Positions 8,882 through 17,279 of a stretch of 48,749 nucleotides of DNA are shown piece by piece. Location: NCBI GenBank assembly GCA_028277115.1, contig JANQHG010000204.1, forward strand, positions 1 to 48,749. Direction: 5' to 3'. The stretch comes from Azospirillaceae bacterium. GTDB lineage: Bacteria > Pseudomonadota > Alphaproteobacteria > Azospirillales > Azospirillaceae. A model generated the notes under the pieces. It was not told the origin of the DNA. It saw only the letters and a program-made list of their open reading frames with translations, and searched no databases. Each line of letters opens with the position of its first letter. Position 1 is the stretch's first letter. A program made the position numbers and the translations under genes.

Positions 8882-9219
8882 AGACCCCTTGATTTCCTGA
8901 GTGATCTTAGCCGGTTATCCTGTGGATTGCGAGCGCTCCGCGCTCGGTCGGCGAACCGATCGTCCTGAAGGGCCGCTTGGGTACCAGCGCAACCAATAGT
9001 TCGTTGAGTCATTGCCGTTTTTCCGTTGCGAGCACTCCCCGGGGTTTCTGCGCCGCAAGAGGTCTCGCGCCGATCGGCGGCGGCCTGGAGCGGGGCGGGG
9101 CAGAGACTCGGGCAGCCCGGGGGGCAGGTCTTGGCAGCGGCCGCGAAACGCGGTAAAAATCTGGCGTTGCGCGGCAGCGCGCGGTGGGCGCACATCGGCG
9201 GGCGCGGGAGAGATGGGGC
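8882..9219. other. Probable CRISPR leader and upstream region of the lipoprotein gene
   Basis: There is no supported gene here. The part next to the array (about 8882-9035) is less GC-rich than its surroundings and has short T-runs such as CGTTTTTCCG, as expected of a leader for a leftward array. It also holds a small hairpin, CGAGCGC-TCC-GCGCTCG. The right-hand part precedes the lipoprotein gene, whose ribosome site (GGGAGAG) lies just before 9220. Confidence 0.5.
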
Positions 9220-9609
9220 ATGAACAAGGTCGCGGTTGGGCTGTGCGTCGCCGGGCTGGCGGTCGCCGGCTGTCAGGATATCGATACCTACACCCCGCTG
9301 ATCGATCCCTCGGTGTTGCCACCCGAACGGGACATGGGCGCCGATCTCGACGAGTGCCGGCATTTTGCCCGACAGATCGATGTCCAGGGCCAGAAGATTC
9401 TCCACATCACCGCCGGCGGCGCCCTCGGCGGCCTGTTGGGCGCGCTGGCCGGCGGCATCATCGGCGTCCCCACTTGGGGCGGCGGCCTTGGCGCCGCCTA
9501 TGGGGCCTCGGTCAGCTACGCCAGTGCCCAGGCCGCCCACATCAACTACCAGCAGCGCGTCATCGCGCTGTGCATGCGCGGCCGTGGCTACAGCGTGATC
9601 TCGCCCTAA
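9220..9609 (+). CDS. Small outer-membrane-type lipoprotein with glycine zipper
   Basis: A 129-residue lipoprotein of unknown role. The start MNKVAVG is chosen for the GGGAGAG site upstream and because it gives a short signal peptide with a lipobox (LAVAGC), so the mature protein would begin at the Cys near residue 18. The middle (about residues 66-95) is a Gly/Ala-rich hydrophobic stretch (GGALGGLLGALAGGIIG), like the glycine-zipper segment of Rick_17kDa/SlyB-type lipoproteins, but it lacks enough similarity for a name. It is followed by a hairpin at 9651-9675 and then by azlC. Confidence 0.8.
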   Translation: MNKVAVGLCVAGLAVAGCQDIDTYTPLIDPSVLPPERDMGADLDECRHFARQIDVQGQKILHITAGGALGGLLGALAGGIIGVPTWGGGLGAAYGASVSYASAQAAHINYQQRVIALCMRGRGYSVISP

Positions 9610-9650
9610 ACAATCCTTAGGATCCAGGGGCCATAAGCCCTTGATGGGGG

Positions 9651-9675
9651 TGTCAGGGGGCAATGCCCCCTGACA
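9651..9675. terminator. Perfect hairpin between lipoprotein gene and azlC
   Basis: TGTCAGGGGGCA and its exact complement are separated by one base. It ends 11 bases before the azlC ATG, where a Shine-Dalgarno site would be expected. It may terminate the upstream gene, or it may hinder azlC translation. It shares the GGGGGCA-TGCCCCC core of other interspersed elements in the window. Confidence 0.6.
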
Positions 9676-9686
9676 GTGTATGTGTC

Positions 9687-10361
9687 ATGTCTCTCCGCGA
9701 CGGCGCTTTCGACGCCATCCCGGTCTCGCTCGCCGTTGCGCCGTTCGGCCTCGTCCTCGGCGCACTCGCGGTCCAGGCCGGCCTTTCCCCCGCCGAGGTC
9801 GGCCTGATGAGCGCGCTCGTGTTTGCCGGCAGCGCCCAGTTCGTCGCCGTCGACCTGTGGCAAACCCCGGCCCCGGTCGGCGTGCTGGCGCTGACCGCGC
9901 TCTTGGTCAATCTGCGCCATGTCCTGATGGGTGCGGCACTCTCGCCCAAACTCGGCGCCTTCCCGCCCCGCCTCACCGCACCCGCGGTGTTCCTGATGGC
10001 CGACGAGATCTGGGCGCTCGGCATGCGCCGGGCGATCGATCGGACCTTGACCCCAAGCTATTGGTTCGGCCTCGGGCTGCTGTTCTACGCCAACTGGTTC
10101 CTGTGGACCCTGGCCGGCGCGCTGGTCGGCGCGGTGATCGACGACCCGCTGCGTTGGGGCTTCGACTTCGCCTTCGTCGCCGTGTTCCTGGTCCTGCTCG
10201 CCGGGATGTGGCGCGGGCGCACCAGCGTCGTGGTCTGGTCGGCCAGCGCGTTCGCCGCCGTCGGTGCGCACCAGTTGCTGCCGCCGCCCTGGTACGTGCT
10301 GATCGGCGCCCTCGCCGGCATGGCCGTCGCCGCCATATCCGTAGACAGAACAGCGCCATGA
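9687..10361 (+). CDS. azlC: AzlC-family branched-chain amino acid exporter, large subunit
   Basis: Inner-membrane protein of 224 residues that, with AzlD, exports branched-chain or related amino acids. About seven hydrophobic segments are visible, and the conserved AzlC block LVFAGSAQFVAVDL followed by LLVNLRHVLMGAAL is clear. The start at MSLRDGAFDAIP matches the family's N-terminus; an in-frame ATG 24 bases upstream falls within or beside a hairpin. The stop overlaps the azlD start (ATGA). No adjacent regulator of the Lrp type is seen. Confidence 0.92.
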   Translation: MSLRDGAFDAIPVSLAVAPFGLVLGALAVQAGLSPAEVGLMSALVFAGSAQFVAVDLWQTPAPVGVLALTALLVNLRHVLMGAALSPKLGAFPPRLTAPAVFLMADEIWALGMRRAIDRTLTPSYWFGLGLLFYANWFLWTLAGALVGAVIDDPLRWGFDFAFVAVFLVLLAGMWRGRTSVVVWSASAFAAVGAHQLLPPPWYVLIGALAGMAVAAISVDRTAP

Positions 10362-10666
10362 GCATCGATCCGTGGACGCTCGCCGCCATCCTCGCCATGG
10401 CGGCGGCAACCTACCTCACCCGAATCCTTGGGGTCTGGGTGGTCGGGACCCGGACACCGACCGGGAGGCTGGCCGCAGCGCTCGACGCCGTGCCCGGCGC
10501 CGTCCTGGTCGCCGTGATCGCGCCGACCGTACTGGCCACCGGGGTCGCGGAAACCGTGGCAGCCGGGATCACCGCGCTCGTGGTCGGGCGCGTGCCCATG
10601 GTGGTCGCCGTCGGGGTCGGAGTGACGGCTGCCGCGCTGCTCCGGAGCCTGCTCGCGAGCGGTTAG
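10358..10666 (+). CDS. azlD: AzlD-family transporter small subunit
   Basis: A 102-residue membrane protein with about three or four hydrophobic helices, the standard small partner of AzlC. It has the family features AAATYLTRILGVWV near the start and AVPGAVLVAVIAPTVL in the middle. The ATG overlaps the azlC stop, so the pair is coupled. Its stop codon overlaps by four bases the stop of the convergent V-ATPase subunit A gene, an unusually tight junction. Confidence 0.9.
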   Translation: MSIDPWTLAAILAMAAATYLTRILGVWVVGTRTPTGRLAAALDAVPGAVLVAVIAPTVLATGVAETVAAGITALVVGRVPMVVAVGVGVTAAALLRSLLASG

Positions 10667-12549
10667 ACGGCGGCAAGAGGGGGCGCCGCCGCCCCTTGCC
10701 GCCCCCGCCAAGGGGCGGTCGCCCCCTCGGCCCCCTGTTTGATCAAACCCAGGAAGTGCGCGTGATCGGGTGAGGACTCGCGGGCATAGTTCAGGTTGCG
10801 GAAATTGCGGGTGAGTTCGGTAAAATAGTCGCGGACGGAACCCTTGTCAGCAAAAGACAAGGGGCGGGTGACCAGGTCATAGACCAAATCAAACGATCGG
10901 CGCTGGCGGTCGATCGACGTGCTGACATCGACCGGGTCAAAAGCATCCTGCTGCAAGTAAACCATGTCGACGAATTGGGCCTTTTGAAGATCGACAAAAT
11001 CGTCCAGGGTGATCCCCTCCTCGCCGGTCACCTGCATCATCTGCGCGACCTCCTGGCCACGCTTCAACAAAGACCGCATCTCCTTGACCCGATCCGTCCA
11101 GCCCGGCGAAACCTCGCGGTCATACCAAGCGGACAATTGGTCGAGATAGCGTGACCAGCTCAACAACGGATCGACCGCCGGGTAGAAGCGCTTGTAAGCG
11201 CGCTCGGCACTCAGACCAAGAAAAGCCTTGACGGTCGCGAGCGTGCTCTGGGTCACCGGTTCCTCGAAATTGCCGCCGGCCGGCGACACCGTGCCGATCA
11301 TCGTCAAACTGCCGGATCCGATCACCCCGGCGCGCTCGTAAACCCCTTTGATCGCGCTGTCGAGATAGGCTGGAAATGCCTCTTCGCCCGGAATCTCCTC
11401 CATTCGGCCCGAGGTCTCGCGCATCGCCTGGGCCCAGCGCGAGGTCGAATCGGCGATCAACAACACGTCATAGCCCATCTGGCGGTAGTATTCGCCAAAA
11501 GTGATCCCGGTATAGATCGAAGCCTCGCGCGCGGCCACCGGCATCGCCGAGGTGTTGCACACGATGATCGTGCGGTCCATCAAGGTGCCGCCGCCGCGCG
11601 GGTCGGTCATCTTCGGGAACTCGGTGATCGTCTCCACCACCTCGCCCGCCCGCTCGCCGCACGCCACCACCACCACGATGTCGGCGGCCGAATAGCGCGA
11701 CACCAAGGTCTGCAACACCGTCTTGCCGGCGCCGAACGGGCCCGGAATGCAGCCGGTACCACCGCGCGCGATCGGAAAGAAAGTGTCGATCAACCGGATC
11801 GTCGTCAGCAGGGGTTCGGTCGGGTAGCGCCGCTCGACCAGCCGGCGCGCCAGCAGGTCCAGGGCCAGCGGCACCCGCACCGGCCAGCGCTGGACCAGGG
11901 TGACGTCGCGCTCCTCGCCCCGTCCGTTGCGCAGCCGCGCCACCGGGGTGTCGAGGGTAACCACGCCTTCCTGGATCCAGCTGACCGTCACCGGGCCGGG
12001 AAGGTCGAACGGCGCCATGATCTTGTGGCTGAGCCGGCCCTCCTGGACCGTGCCGAGTACGCCGCCGGCATCGACCATCTCGCCGGTGCGCACGACCGGC
12101 TGGAACGACCATTTCTTCGAGCGGTCGAGCGGGTCGGGCGCGACGCCGCGCGGCAGGAAATGGCCAAACCCGGCCGCCAGCGCCGCCAGCGGGTTCTGCA
12201 AGCCGTCATAGACCTGGCCCAACAGGCCGGGGCCGAGCGCGACCGACAGCATCTCGCCGGTCTGAACCACCGGGTCGCCGATCCCGACGCCGCGCGTGCT
12301 CTCGAAGACCTGGGCGACCGCGCTGCGGCCGGATACGCGGAGAATCTCGCCCTTCAAGCGCTCGATCCGCCCGGGCGTGCCGCCGCGCAGGCCGCTGTCG
12401 AGGCAGATCTCGATCACCTCGTTCTTGATCAGCGGCCGCGATCCGCCGTCGGTGACGCTCTCGATCGACACCAGGTCATCCTGGACCGCGCTGACCCGCG
12501 CGCTCGGGCCGGGAGCCGCGTCGGTAGATGGGGGCGGCGATTGCGTCAT
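10663..12549 (-). CDS. atpA: V-type ATPase catalytic subunit A
   Basis: Nucleotide-hydrolysing or -synthesising subunit of a bacterial V/A-type ATPase, 628 residues. Visible features are the beta-barrel start, the long non-homologous region typical of A (GFGHFLPRGVAPDPLDRSKKW), Walker A GPFGAGKT near residue 271, GERAGEVVE, LLIADSTSRWAQAMRE and the family tail up to HFLGLIKQ. The last ~23 residues (Ala/Gly/Pro-rich) are encoded by a GC-rich interspersed hairpin element and are not typical of the family. In related operons subunit B follows A directly; here the A gene instead runs into azlD. Probably the last gene of the operon D-I-K-E-DUF2764-A. Confidence 0.95.
   Translation of the reverse strand: MTQSPPPSTDAAPGPSARVSAVQDDLVSIESVTDGGSRPLIKNEVIEICLDSGLRGGTPGRIERLKGEILRVSGRSAVAQVFESTRGVGIGDPVVQTGEMLSVALGPGLLGQVYDGLQNPLAALAAGFGHFLPRGVAPDPLDRSKKWSFQPVVRTGEMVDAGGVLGTVQEGRLSHKIMAPFDLPGPVTVSWIQEGVVTLDTPVARLRNGRGEERDVTLVQRWPVRVPLALDLLARRLVERRYPTEPLLTTIRLIDTFFPIARGGTGCIPGPFGAGKTVLQTLVSRYSAADIVVVVACGERAGEVVETITEFPKMTDPRGGGTLMDRTIIVCNTSAMPVAAREASIYTGITFGEYYRQMGYDVLLIADSTSRWAQAMRETSGRMEEIPGEEAFPAYLDSAIKGVYERAGVIGSGSLTMIGTVSPAGGNFEEPVTQSTLATVKAFLGLSAERAYKRFYPAVDPLLSWSRYLDQLSAWYDREVSPGWTDRVKEMRSLLKRGQEVAQMMQVTGEEGITLDDFVDLQKAQFVDMVYLQQDAFDPVDVSTSIDRQRRSFDLVYDLVTRPLSFADKGSVRDYFTELTRNFRNLNYARESSPDHAHFLGLIKQGAEGATAPWRGRQGAAAPPLAAV
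10678..10727. repeat. GC-rich hairpin element at the azlD/atpA junction
   Basis: Arms AGGGGGCG..CCCCTTG and CAAGGGGCGG.CGCCCCCT pair with a 2-base bulge. The element lies inside the 3' end of the A-subunit reading frame and belongs to the G/C-run family seen elsewhere in the window. It may also act as a bidirectional terminator. Confidence 0.65.
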
Positions 12550-12617
12550 GGCGAGAGGGGTCCTTCACGACGGGACAAGAGGGCATGCTCGACAGTCTGC
12601 TCGGCGGACACCGACCT

Positions 12618-12660
12618 TGTTGGGGGCTGGCGCCCCCAAGGTCAGGGGGCGTTGCCCCCG
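12618..12660. repeat. GC-rich hairpin element inside the V-ATPase operon
   Basis: Two adjacent hairpins, TTGGGGGC/GCCCCCAA and GGGGGC/GCCCCC, lie in the 193-base gap between the DUF2764 gene and atpA. This is the only non-overlapping gap of size in the operon, so the element may have entered there and could lower A expression. Confidence 0.65.
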
Positions 12661-12742
12661 TACGGCCGACAGGCCGCATTCGGCGTTTCCACCAGGGCGG
12701 GCCGGCCAAAGGCCGGTGGCGAACGGACGACGACCATAGGGT

Positions 12743-13471
12743 CTACGGTGCCGACGCGAACAGGCGGTCGGGGCCGAGACCGGCCGCCACCAACTGGTCG
12801 AGCCGCGTTGCGGCACCGGCGCCGTCGCGGGCAAGCCAGCGGTCGATCAGGTGCCAGCGCAGCACATAGGCGACCACCGCGGTCAGATCGAACAGCTGCG
12901 CCTCGGCGGCACGGCCGTACGCCGACCAGGCGACCGAAATCTCCAGACGTTCGAGACCGAGCGCGTCACCGTCGTCGAGACAGCGCCGCGCCTCGGTCAG
13001 CCACGGGTACAGCCGCTCAAGCCTGAAGGCCGGCTCGCGCCAACGCCGCGCCATCACCGCCGCCCATGGGCCGACCGCCCAGGGCGGCGGTCCTTCGCCG
13101 GCGCGACGTCGGCGCAGTGCTGCGACCAGGGCGCGCCGCGTCAGCGCCTCAGCGACCAGAGCGTGGAGAGCGGGGTCGTCGAGGGTCGCCAGGGTCGCCC
13201 GCGCCTGCGCCGCCACCGCCTCGTCGTCGCGCGCCGCCGCCGCCGGCCAGGCCAAGGTCTGCTCGATCCGGCGCTGCACCGCCGCGCCGTCGGCGTCGAG
13301 CAGGGCCAGCCGCTGGTCGAGCTGATAGCGCGAAAGCGGCCGGTGCTTGGCCGAAAACGGGTGCGGCAGCGCCGGCAGGCTCGCGATCACCTGGCAATAG
13401 GGCGCGGTGACCGCGCGGGTGCCGAGCCCGCCCGCCACCGCGAGCGTCGCGGTCTCGACCCCGGCGGTCAC
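12743..13471 (-). CDS. DUF2764-like V-ATPase operon protein
   Basis: A 242-residue protein in the slot, between subunits E and A, that DUF2764 occupies in V-type ATPase operons of spirochaetes and chlamydiae. There it is thought to stand in for the central-stalk C subunit. The N-terminal segment YCQVIASLPALP matches the family's opening, and the rest is helical and rich in Arg/Ala with an aromatic core near RLYPWLTEARR. The GTG start overlaps the stop of subunit E (GTGA). The family call rests on position plus the short opening motif. Confidence 0.7.
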   Translation of the reverse strand: MTAGVETATLAVAGGLGTRAVTAPYCQVIASLPALPHPFSAKHRPLSRYQLDQRLALLDADGAAVQRRIEQTLAWPAAAARDDEAVAAQARATLATLDDPALHALVAEALTRRALVAALRRRRAGEGPPPWAVGPWAAVMARRWREPAFRLERLYPWLTEARRCLDDGDALGLERLEISVAWSAYGRAAEAQLFDLTAVVAYVLRWHLIDRWLARDGAGAATRLDQLVAAGLGPDRLFASAP

Positions 13472-14175
13472 TTGACGATGCCCTCCAAGAGCGCCCGGAA
13501 CCGCGGCTGCAAGTGGTCCATCAGCACCGCCGCGACCGCCTGGTCGGTCAGATCCAGCGTGATCCCCTGACCGATCAGCCGCACCGTGATGCCGCCGCGG
13601 TCGTCCGCGGCCGCGCGCAAGGTGACGCCGGCGCGCAAAACGTCGCCGGTCACCGCCAGCACCAGGCGGGTCAGCTCGCCGTCGTTCAACTCCTGCGGCC
13701 GCCGGCGCAGCTCCTCGAGCCCGACCGCGTCGCGCGGCAGGATCACCTCCATCGCCGCGTCGTCGGCAATCGCCAGCTCCTCGCCCGCGCGCGCGGCGAT
13801 CGTCACGATCAGGCGGCGCACCAACTCGAGATCGGTGGTCTGTTCGGACACCAGGCGCCCGATCTCGCCGGCGAACCGCACAGTGAGCGTGTGCTTGAGG
13901 TCGAGCACGGCGTCGCGCGCCGCCAGCCTGAGCGCGTCCTCGGCCGCGTCACGGGTGCGCGCCGCCTCGGCACGGGCGTCGGCGACCAGGCGCGCGGCCT
14001 CGGCCTCGGCCGCGGCGAGCCGCTGGCGCGCCTCGGTCTCGGCCGCGTTGATCAGGTCATCGGCACGGCTGCGCCCGGCGGCGACGCCTTCGTCGCGCAG
14101 GCGGTCGATCAGCGCCTCGACGCCGCTCGCCACCATGGCCGCGCCGGTCGGCCGATCGTCGTCGTCGATCGTCAT
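13468..14175 (-). CDS. atpE: V-type ATPase stalk subunit E
   Basis: Peripheral-stalk subunit of 235 residues. The N-terminal half, about residues 20-100, is a long alpha-helix of Ala/Glu/Arg heptads (AETEARQRLAAAEAEAARLV). The C-terminal half is a mixed alpha/beta domain, as in subunit E. An ATG start is used; an in-frame TTG six bases upstream is less likely. It lies 15 bases after subunit K and overlaps the next gene by four bases. The shape and operon place support the call, while the sequence itself is poorly conserved in this family. Confidence 0.82.
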   Translation of the reverse strand: MTIDDDDRPTGAAMVASGVEALIDRLRDEGVAAGRSRADDLINAAETEARQRLAAAEAEAARLVADARAEAARTRDAAEDALRLAARDAVLDLKHTLTVRFAGEIGRLVSEQTTDLELVRRLIVTIAARAGEELAIADDAAMEVILPRDAVGLEELRRRPQELNDGELTRLVLAVTGDVLRAGVTLRAAADDRGGITVRLIGQGITLDLTDQAVAAVLMDHLQPRFRALLEGIVK

Positions 14176-14190
14176 CGGCAAACGCCCCGG

Positions 14191-14640
14191 TCACGGCTGC
14201 GGCAGGCTCGCGCTGATCACCAGCGCGAAGATGAACGCGAACACCGCAAACCCCTCGATGATCGCCGCCGGCGCCAGCGACAGGCCGAACACCTCGGGCT
14301 TGGCCTTGGTCGCGTGGATCGCCGCCGCGCACAGCTGGCCCTGGCGCACGCCGCTGACCATCAGCGCCAAGCCGGTCAAGAGCCCGATCGCAAACAGACC
14401 GGGCGCGACCGCGGCATCGACCGTCCGGTTCAGCGTGAACATCACGACAATGCCATAAATGATCTGCGACGACGGCATCGCCGCCACGCCGACATAGCGG
14501 CCATGCCCGCCCTCGGTCTCGATCATCGCGCCGACCGCGGCCTGACCCGCGACCGCGCAGCCGATGATGCTGCCGACCGCGCCCAGCGCCATCGGCGCGA
14601 ACACACCGACCCAACCAAGCGCGATGATCAGCTCCGTCAC
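14191..14640 (-). CDS. atpK: V-type ATPase rotor-ring subunit K
   Basis: Proteolipid of 149 residues with four hydrophobic helices, the doubled form that builds the membrane ring. The essential carboxylate is the Glu in AAIIEGFAVFAF (helix 4). Polar residues that bind sodium in the Enterococcus hirae ring have apparent counterparts: Ser-Gln in MPSSQIIYG (helix 2) and Gln in SGVRQGQL (helix 3). That suggests Na+ rather than H+ coupling, an inference from motif comparison only. GTG start, overlapping the subunit I stop. Confidence 0.9.
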   Translation of the reverse strand: MTELIIALGWVGVFAPMALGAVGSIIGCAVAGQAAVGAMIETEGGHGRYVGVAAMPSSQIIYGIVVMFTLNRTVDAAVAPGLFAIGLLTGLALMVSGVRQGQLCAAAIHATKAKPEVFGLSLAPAAIIEGFAVFAFIFALVISASLPQP

Positions 14641-16427
14641 CGCTCCACCTCCGTGCGCCGAAACCCGTGGAACGGCCGGCCTTCGTCCGGCAGCCCCCAG
14701 TTGAAGAACTCGATGAAGTTGAGCCTGAGGCCGTGGACCACGCCGCTCATCAAACAGAGCGCGAGGTTGAGGCCATGGCCGGCCACCAGGATCAACAGGC
14801 TCAAAAACAGCCCAAGGCCCGGCACCGCCTCGGAGACGTCGCCGGCCAGCCGGTTGAAGGTCAGCGCCAAAGACCCGCTGGCCAGCCCGAGCGCGAACAG
14901 ACGCATGTAGCTCAGGACATCGCCGAACGCCGCGGTGACGCCGGTCAGCGCGACCAGCCCGGCCAGGCCGCGCCGGAGCGCGTCCTTGAGATCATGCACC
15001 GGCCGCGGGTCGGCGAACAGCGCGACCGCCGCCAAGCCCGCGACGATCAAAAGCCAGCCGAACGTCCCGGCCGCCCCCGCCCCGGCGCGCCACACGAAAA
15101 GCCCGCCGACCAGCGCCGCGATCCAGCCGAGCGGGCGGGCGCGCCGGCGCCAATCCGGCGCCGCGCGCGCGACCGCACCATGGGCCAGGCACAGATGCCC
15201 GACCCCGACCACGATCGACAGCGCCATCATCGCGCCATAGTCGGTGAGATCGAGCCACGCCAACCCCGCCAGCAGCGAGCCCGCGGGCGGCGCCATCCCG
15301 AAATAGCCGCCGGTCAGCACGCCGTACCCGACCGTCGCCGCCACCATCACGACGCCCAGCCGGCGCAACCGCCGGCCGAGCGCGCCGGCGCCGAGCCGGC
15401 CCCAGACCAGCGCCAGCAGCGCGCCGAACACCAGGCCGTAGCCGGCATCGGCGGTGATCATGGCAAAGAACAGGGCGAACGAGCCGAACACCACCGCCGA
15501 CGGGTCCCAGCCGTGGTACGCCGGGGTCTTGTAGAACCGGACGATGTCGCCGCCGCCCGCGACCGCCGCCGGCGGGTCGAGCAGGGTCGGCGGGGTGTCG
15601 GCCGGCCCCGGCGGCTCGACCAGCAGCACCAGGCCGGCGCGCTCGGCAAACCGCTTAAGCCGTCCAACCGCGGCGTCCGGCGCCCAGCCCTGGACCGCGA
15701 ACACGCCGTCGCGGTCCAGCGTCGCCGCCGCGGCGGCGGCGCGGGCGGCGCGGTCGTCGGCGGCGGCCAGGTTGCGCGCGATCAGGCCGGTCCAGCGGCT
15801 GAGCGCCTCGCGCTCGGCGGCCAAGTCCTCGAGCGTGACTTCGAGTTCGTCGAGCCGGCGGCGCAGCTCGGCCAGCGCGGTCGAGCCGACGTGCGAGCGC
15901 GCCACCGGCATCGCGTCCGCGGGCGGTTCGTCGTGCGCGATTGCGACGACATAGGCGACCCGGTGGTCGCGGTGCACGATCACCCACGGCACCCGGTCGG
16001 ACACCCGACCGAGCTCGGTCAGCGGCACGACATAAAACCACAGCCGCCGGTCGCCGAGCTGATCGAGCGGCGGCAGGGTGAACGCGCCCCACGGCGCCAG
16101 CTCCCGCTCGTACTGGGTCAGCGTGTCGCGTTCTTCGAGCGTGCGCCGGATCGCGTCCTGGTTGGCGCGCGCGCGCGCCACCACCGCGGCAAGATCGAAC
16201 CCGGCGGCCCGGCGCACCGGCCGGCGCCGGCGCGGCGTCGCGGCGAGATAGGCGAGCGCCCGCAAAGCCTCTTCGGCGCGCGCCGGCGGCGCCTGGTCGG
16301 GTGCGGCCGGCGGCGGCACCAGCGGGATCAGGTGCAGACAGCCGAGGTCCTGCAGCCCTTCCATCACCGCCGATTTGTCCGCGGCGGCGCCGCACAGGCT
16401 GACCTTGGCGAGCGGGACGATGCTCAC
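14637..16427 (-). CDS. atpI: V-type ATPase subunit I (stator, a-subunit type)
   Basis: A 596-residue membrane stator that passes ions to the K ring. The N-terminal ~320 residues are soluble, with coiled-coil stretches (LAELRRRLDELEVTLEDLAAE). The C-terminal half has about eight membrane helices, including the conserved region SYMRLFALGLASGSLA and the ending GVVHGLRLNFIEFFNWG. The GTG start giving VSIVPLAKVSLCG fits the family start and overlaps the subunit D stop. A longer open frame upstream is Arg/Gly-rich antisense noise. Confidence 0.92.
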   Translation of the reverse strand: MSIVPLAKVSLCGAAADKSAVMEGLQDLGCLHLIPLVPPPAAPDQAPPARAEEALRALAYLAATPRRRRPVRRAAGFDLAAVVARARANQDAIRRTLEERDTLTQYERELAPWGAFTLPPLDQLGDRRLWFYVVPLTELGRVSDRVPWVIVHRDHRVAYVVAIAHDEPPADAMPVARSHVGSTALAELRRRLDELEVTLEDLAAEREALSRWTGLIARNLAAADDRAARAAAAAATLDRDGVFAVQGWAPDAAVGRLKRFAERAGLVLLVEPPGPADTPPTLLDPPAAVAGGGDIVRFYKTPAYHGWDPSAVVFGSFALFFAMITADAGYGLVFGALLALVWGRLGAGALGRRLRRLGVVMVAATVGYGVLTGGYFGMAPPAGSLLAGLAWLDLTDYGAMMALSIVVGVGHLCLAHGAVARAAPDWRRRARPLGWIAALVGGLFVWRAGAGAAGTFGWLLIVAGLAAVALFADPRPVHDLKDALRRGLAGLVALTGVTAAFGDVLSYMRLFALGLASGSLALTFNRLAGDVSEAVPGLGLFLSLLILVAGHGLNLALCLMSGVVHGLRLNFIEFFNWGLPDEGRPFHGFRRTEVER

Positions 16428-17056
16428 GGCGCCTCTCCGGCGGCAGCGCTCTCGGCCGCGGCGAGGCGCGCGCGTTTGCGCTTGGCGATCTTGGCGCGGA
16501 CCACCGCGGCGCGCTCGGCATCGGCCAAGTGGATCTTGATCCGGGCGATCCGCCGCCGGGTCTCGGGGATCAGCACCTTGTCGAACAGATTGACCCGCTG
16601 GGTGATCTTGCGCACCGCGACCTCGAGGCGCGCCAGCCGCTCGGCCGCGATCTCGGCCGCGACCGCCAGACGCAACGCCTCGGCGACCAGTTCGGCGAGC
16701 GTATCGATCCACGCCGGGGTCGCGAGCGGCGCTGCCGGCGCCCGCGCCAGCGCCAGCGTCGCCAGCACCGGCAGCCGCGCGCCGACCACGGTCTCGGTCT
16801 CGAGCGTGACCTCGGCGACCCGGACCAGGCCGTCGAGTTCGATCCGCGGGTCGGCCGCCATCGGCAGCGCGTCCGCCACCCGCGCTCGCAACGCCGAATG
16901 CGCCGCCGCGGTCTCGGCGATCGCGGCGCGCGCCTTGGCACGCTCGGCGATCAGCTGGCGGCGCTTGAGGTCGAGCGACGGCAGGAATCGTTCAAAGGTC
17001 GCCAGCCGGCGGCCTTCATGTTGCAGCGATGCTTTGGTGAGCGACAGACGCGCCAT
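16424..17056 (-). CDS. atpD: V-type ATPase central-stalk subunit D
   Basis: Rotor shaft subunit of 210 residues. It begins MARLSLTKASLQHEG, close to the family start, and is nearly all alpha-helical. It includes the conserved C-terminal motif KITQRVNLFDKVLIPETRRRI written as two helices of the shaft. A frame extending further upstream has no similarity. It is the first gene of the operon, with a 223-base gap to a divergent small gene. In related operons D follows subunit B; here nothing like B precedes it. Confidence 0.92.
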   Translation of the reverse strand: MARLSLTKASLQHEGRRLATFERFLPSLDLKRRQLIAERAKARAAIAETAAAHSALRARVADALPMAADPRIELDGLVRVAEVTLETETVVGARLPVLATLALARAPAAPLATPAWIDTLAELVAEALRLAVAAEIAAERLARLEVAVRKITQRVNLFDKVLIPETRRRIARIKIHLADAERAAVVRAKIAKRKRARLAAAESAAAGEAP

Positions 17057-17279
17057 CGGCGAGGGCTCGAGGGTGGCAAACGGGACCGACGCCCGACGCT
17101 CTAAGGTGGGGCCGCGCCCGCGGCCCTGTCGATCCTCGCGCGACGAGATGCCACGGTGCGCCGGCGTTGAGGCTTTCGCGGTCGTGAGACCTATGCTATG
17201 GGACCAGCTAGGACTCCGTGCAAATCTGCAAAGAATACATCGGCGGATGCGACAACAGACATCGAACGGGGGATGACAG

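Noticed and set aside
14667-17276. An 869-codon plus-strand frame opposite V-ATPase subunits I and D
   Set aside because: Composition is Arg/Gln/His-rich noise and the minus-strand genes there are unmistakable.
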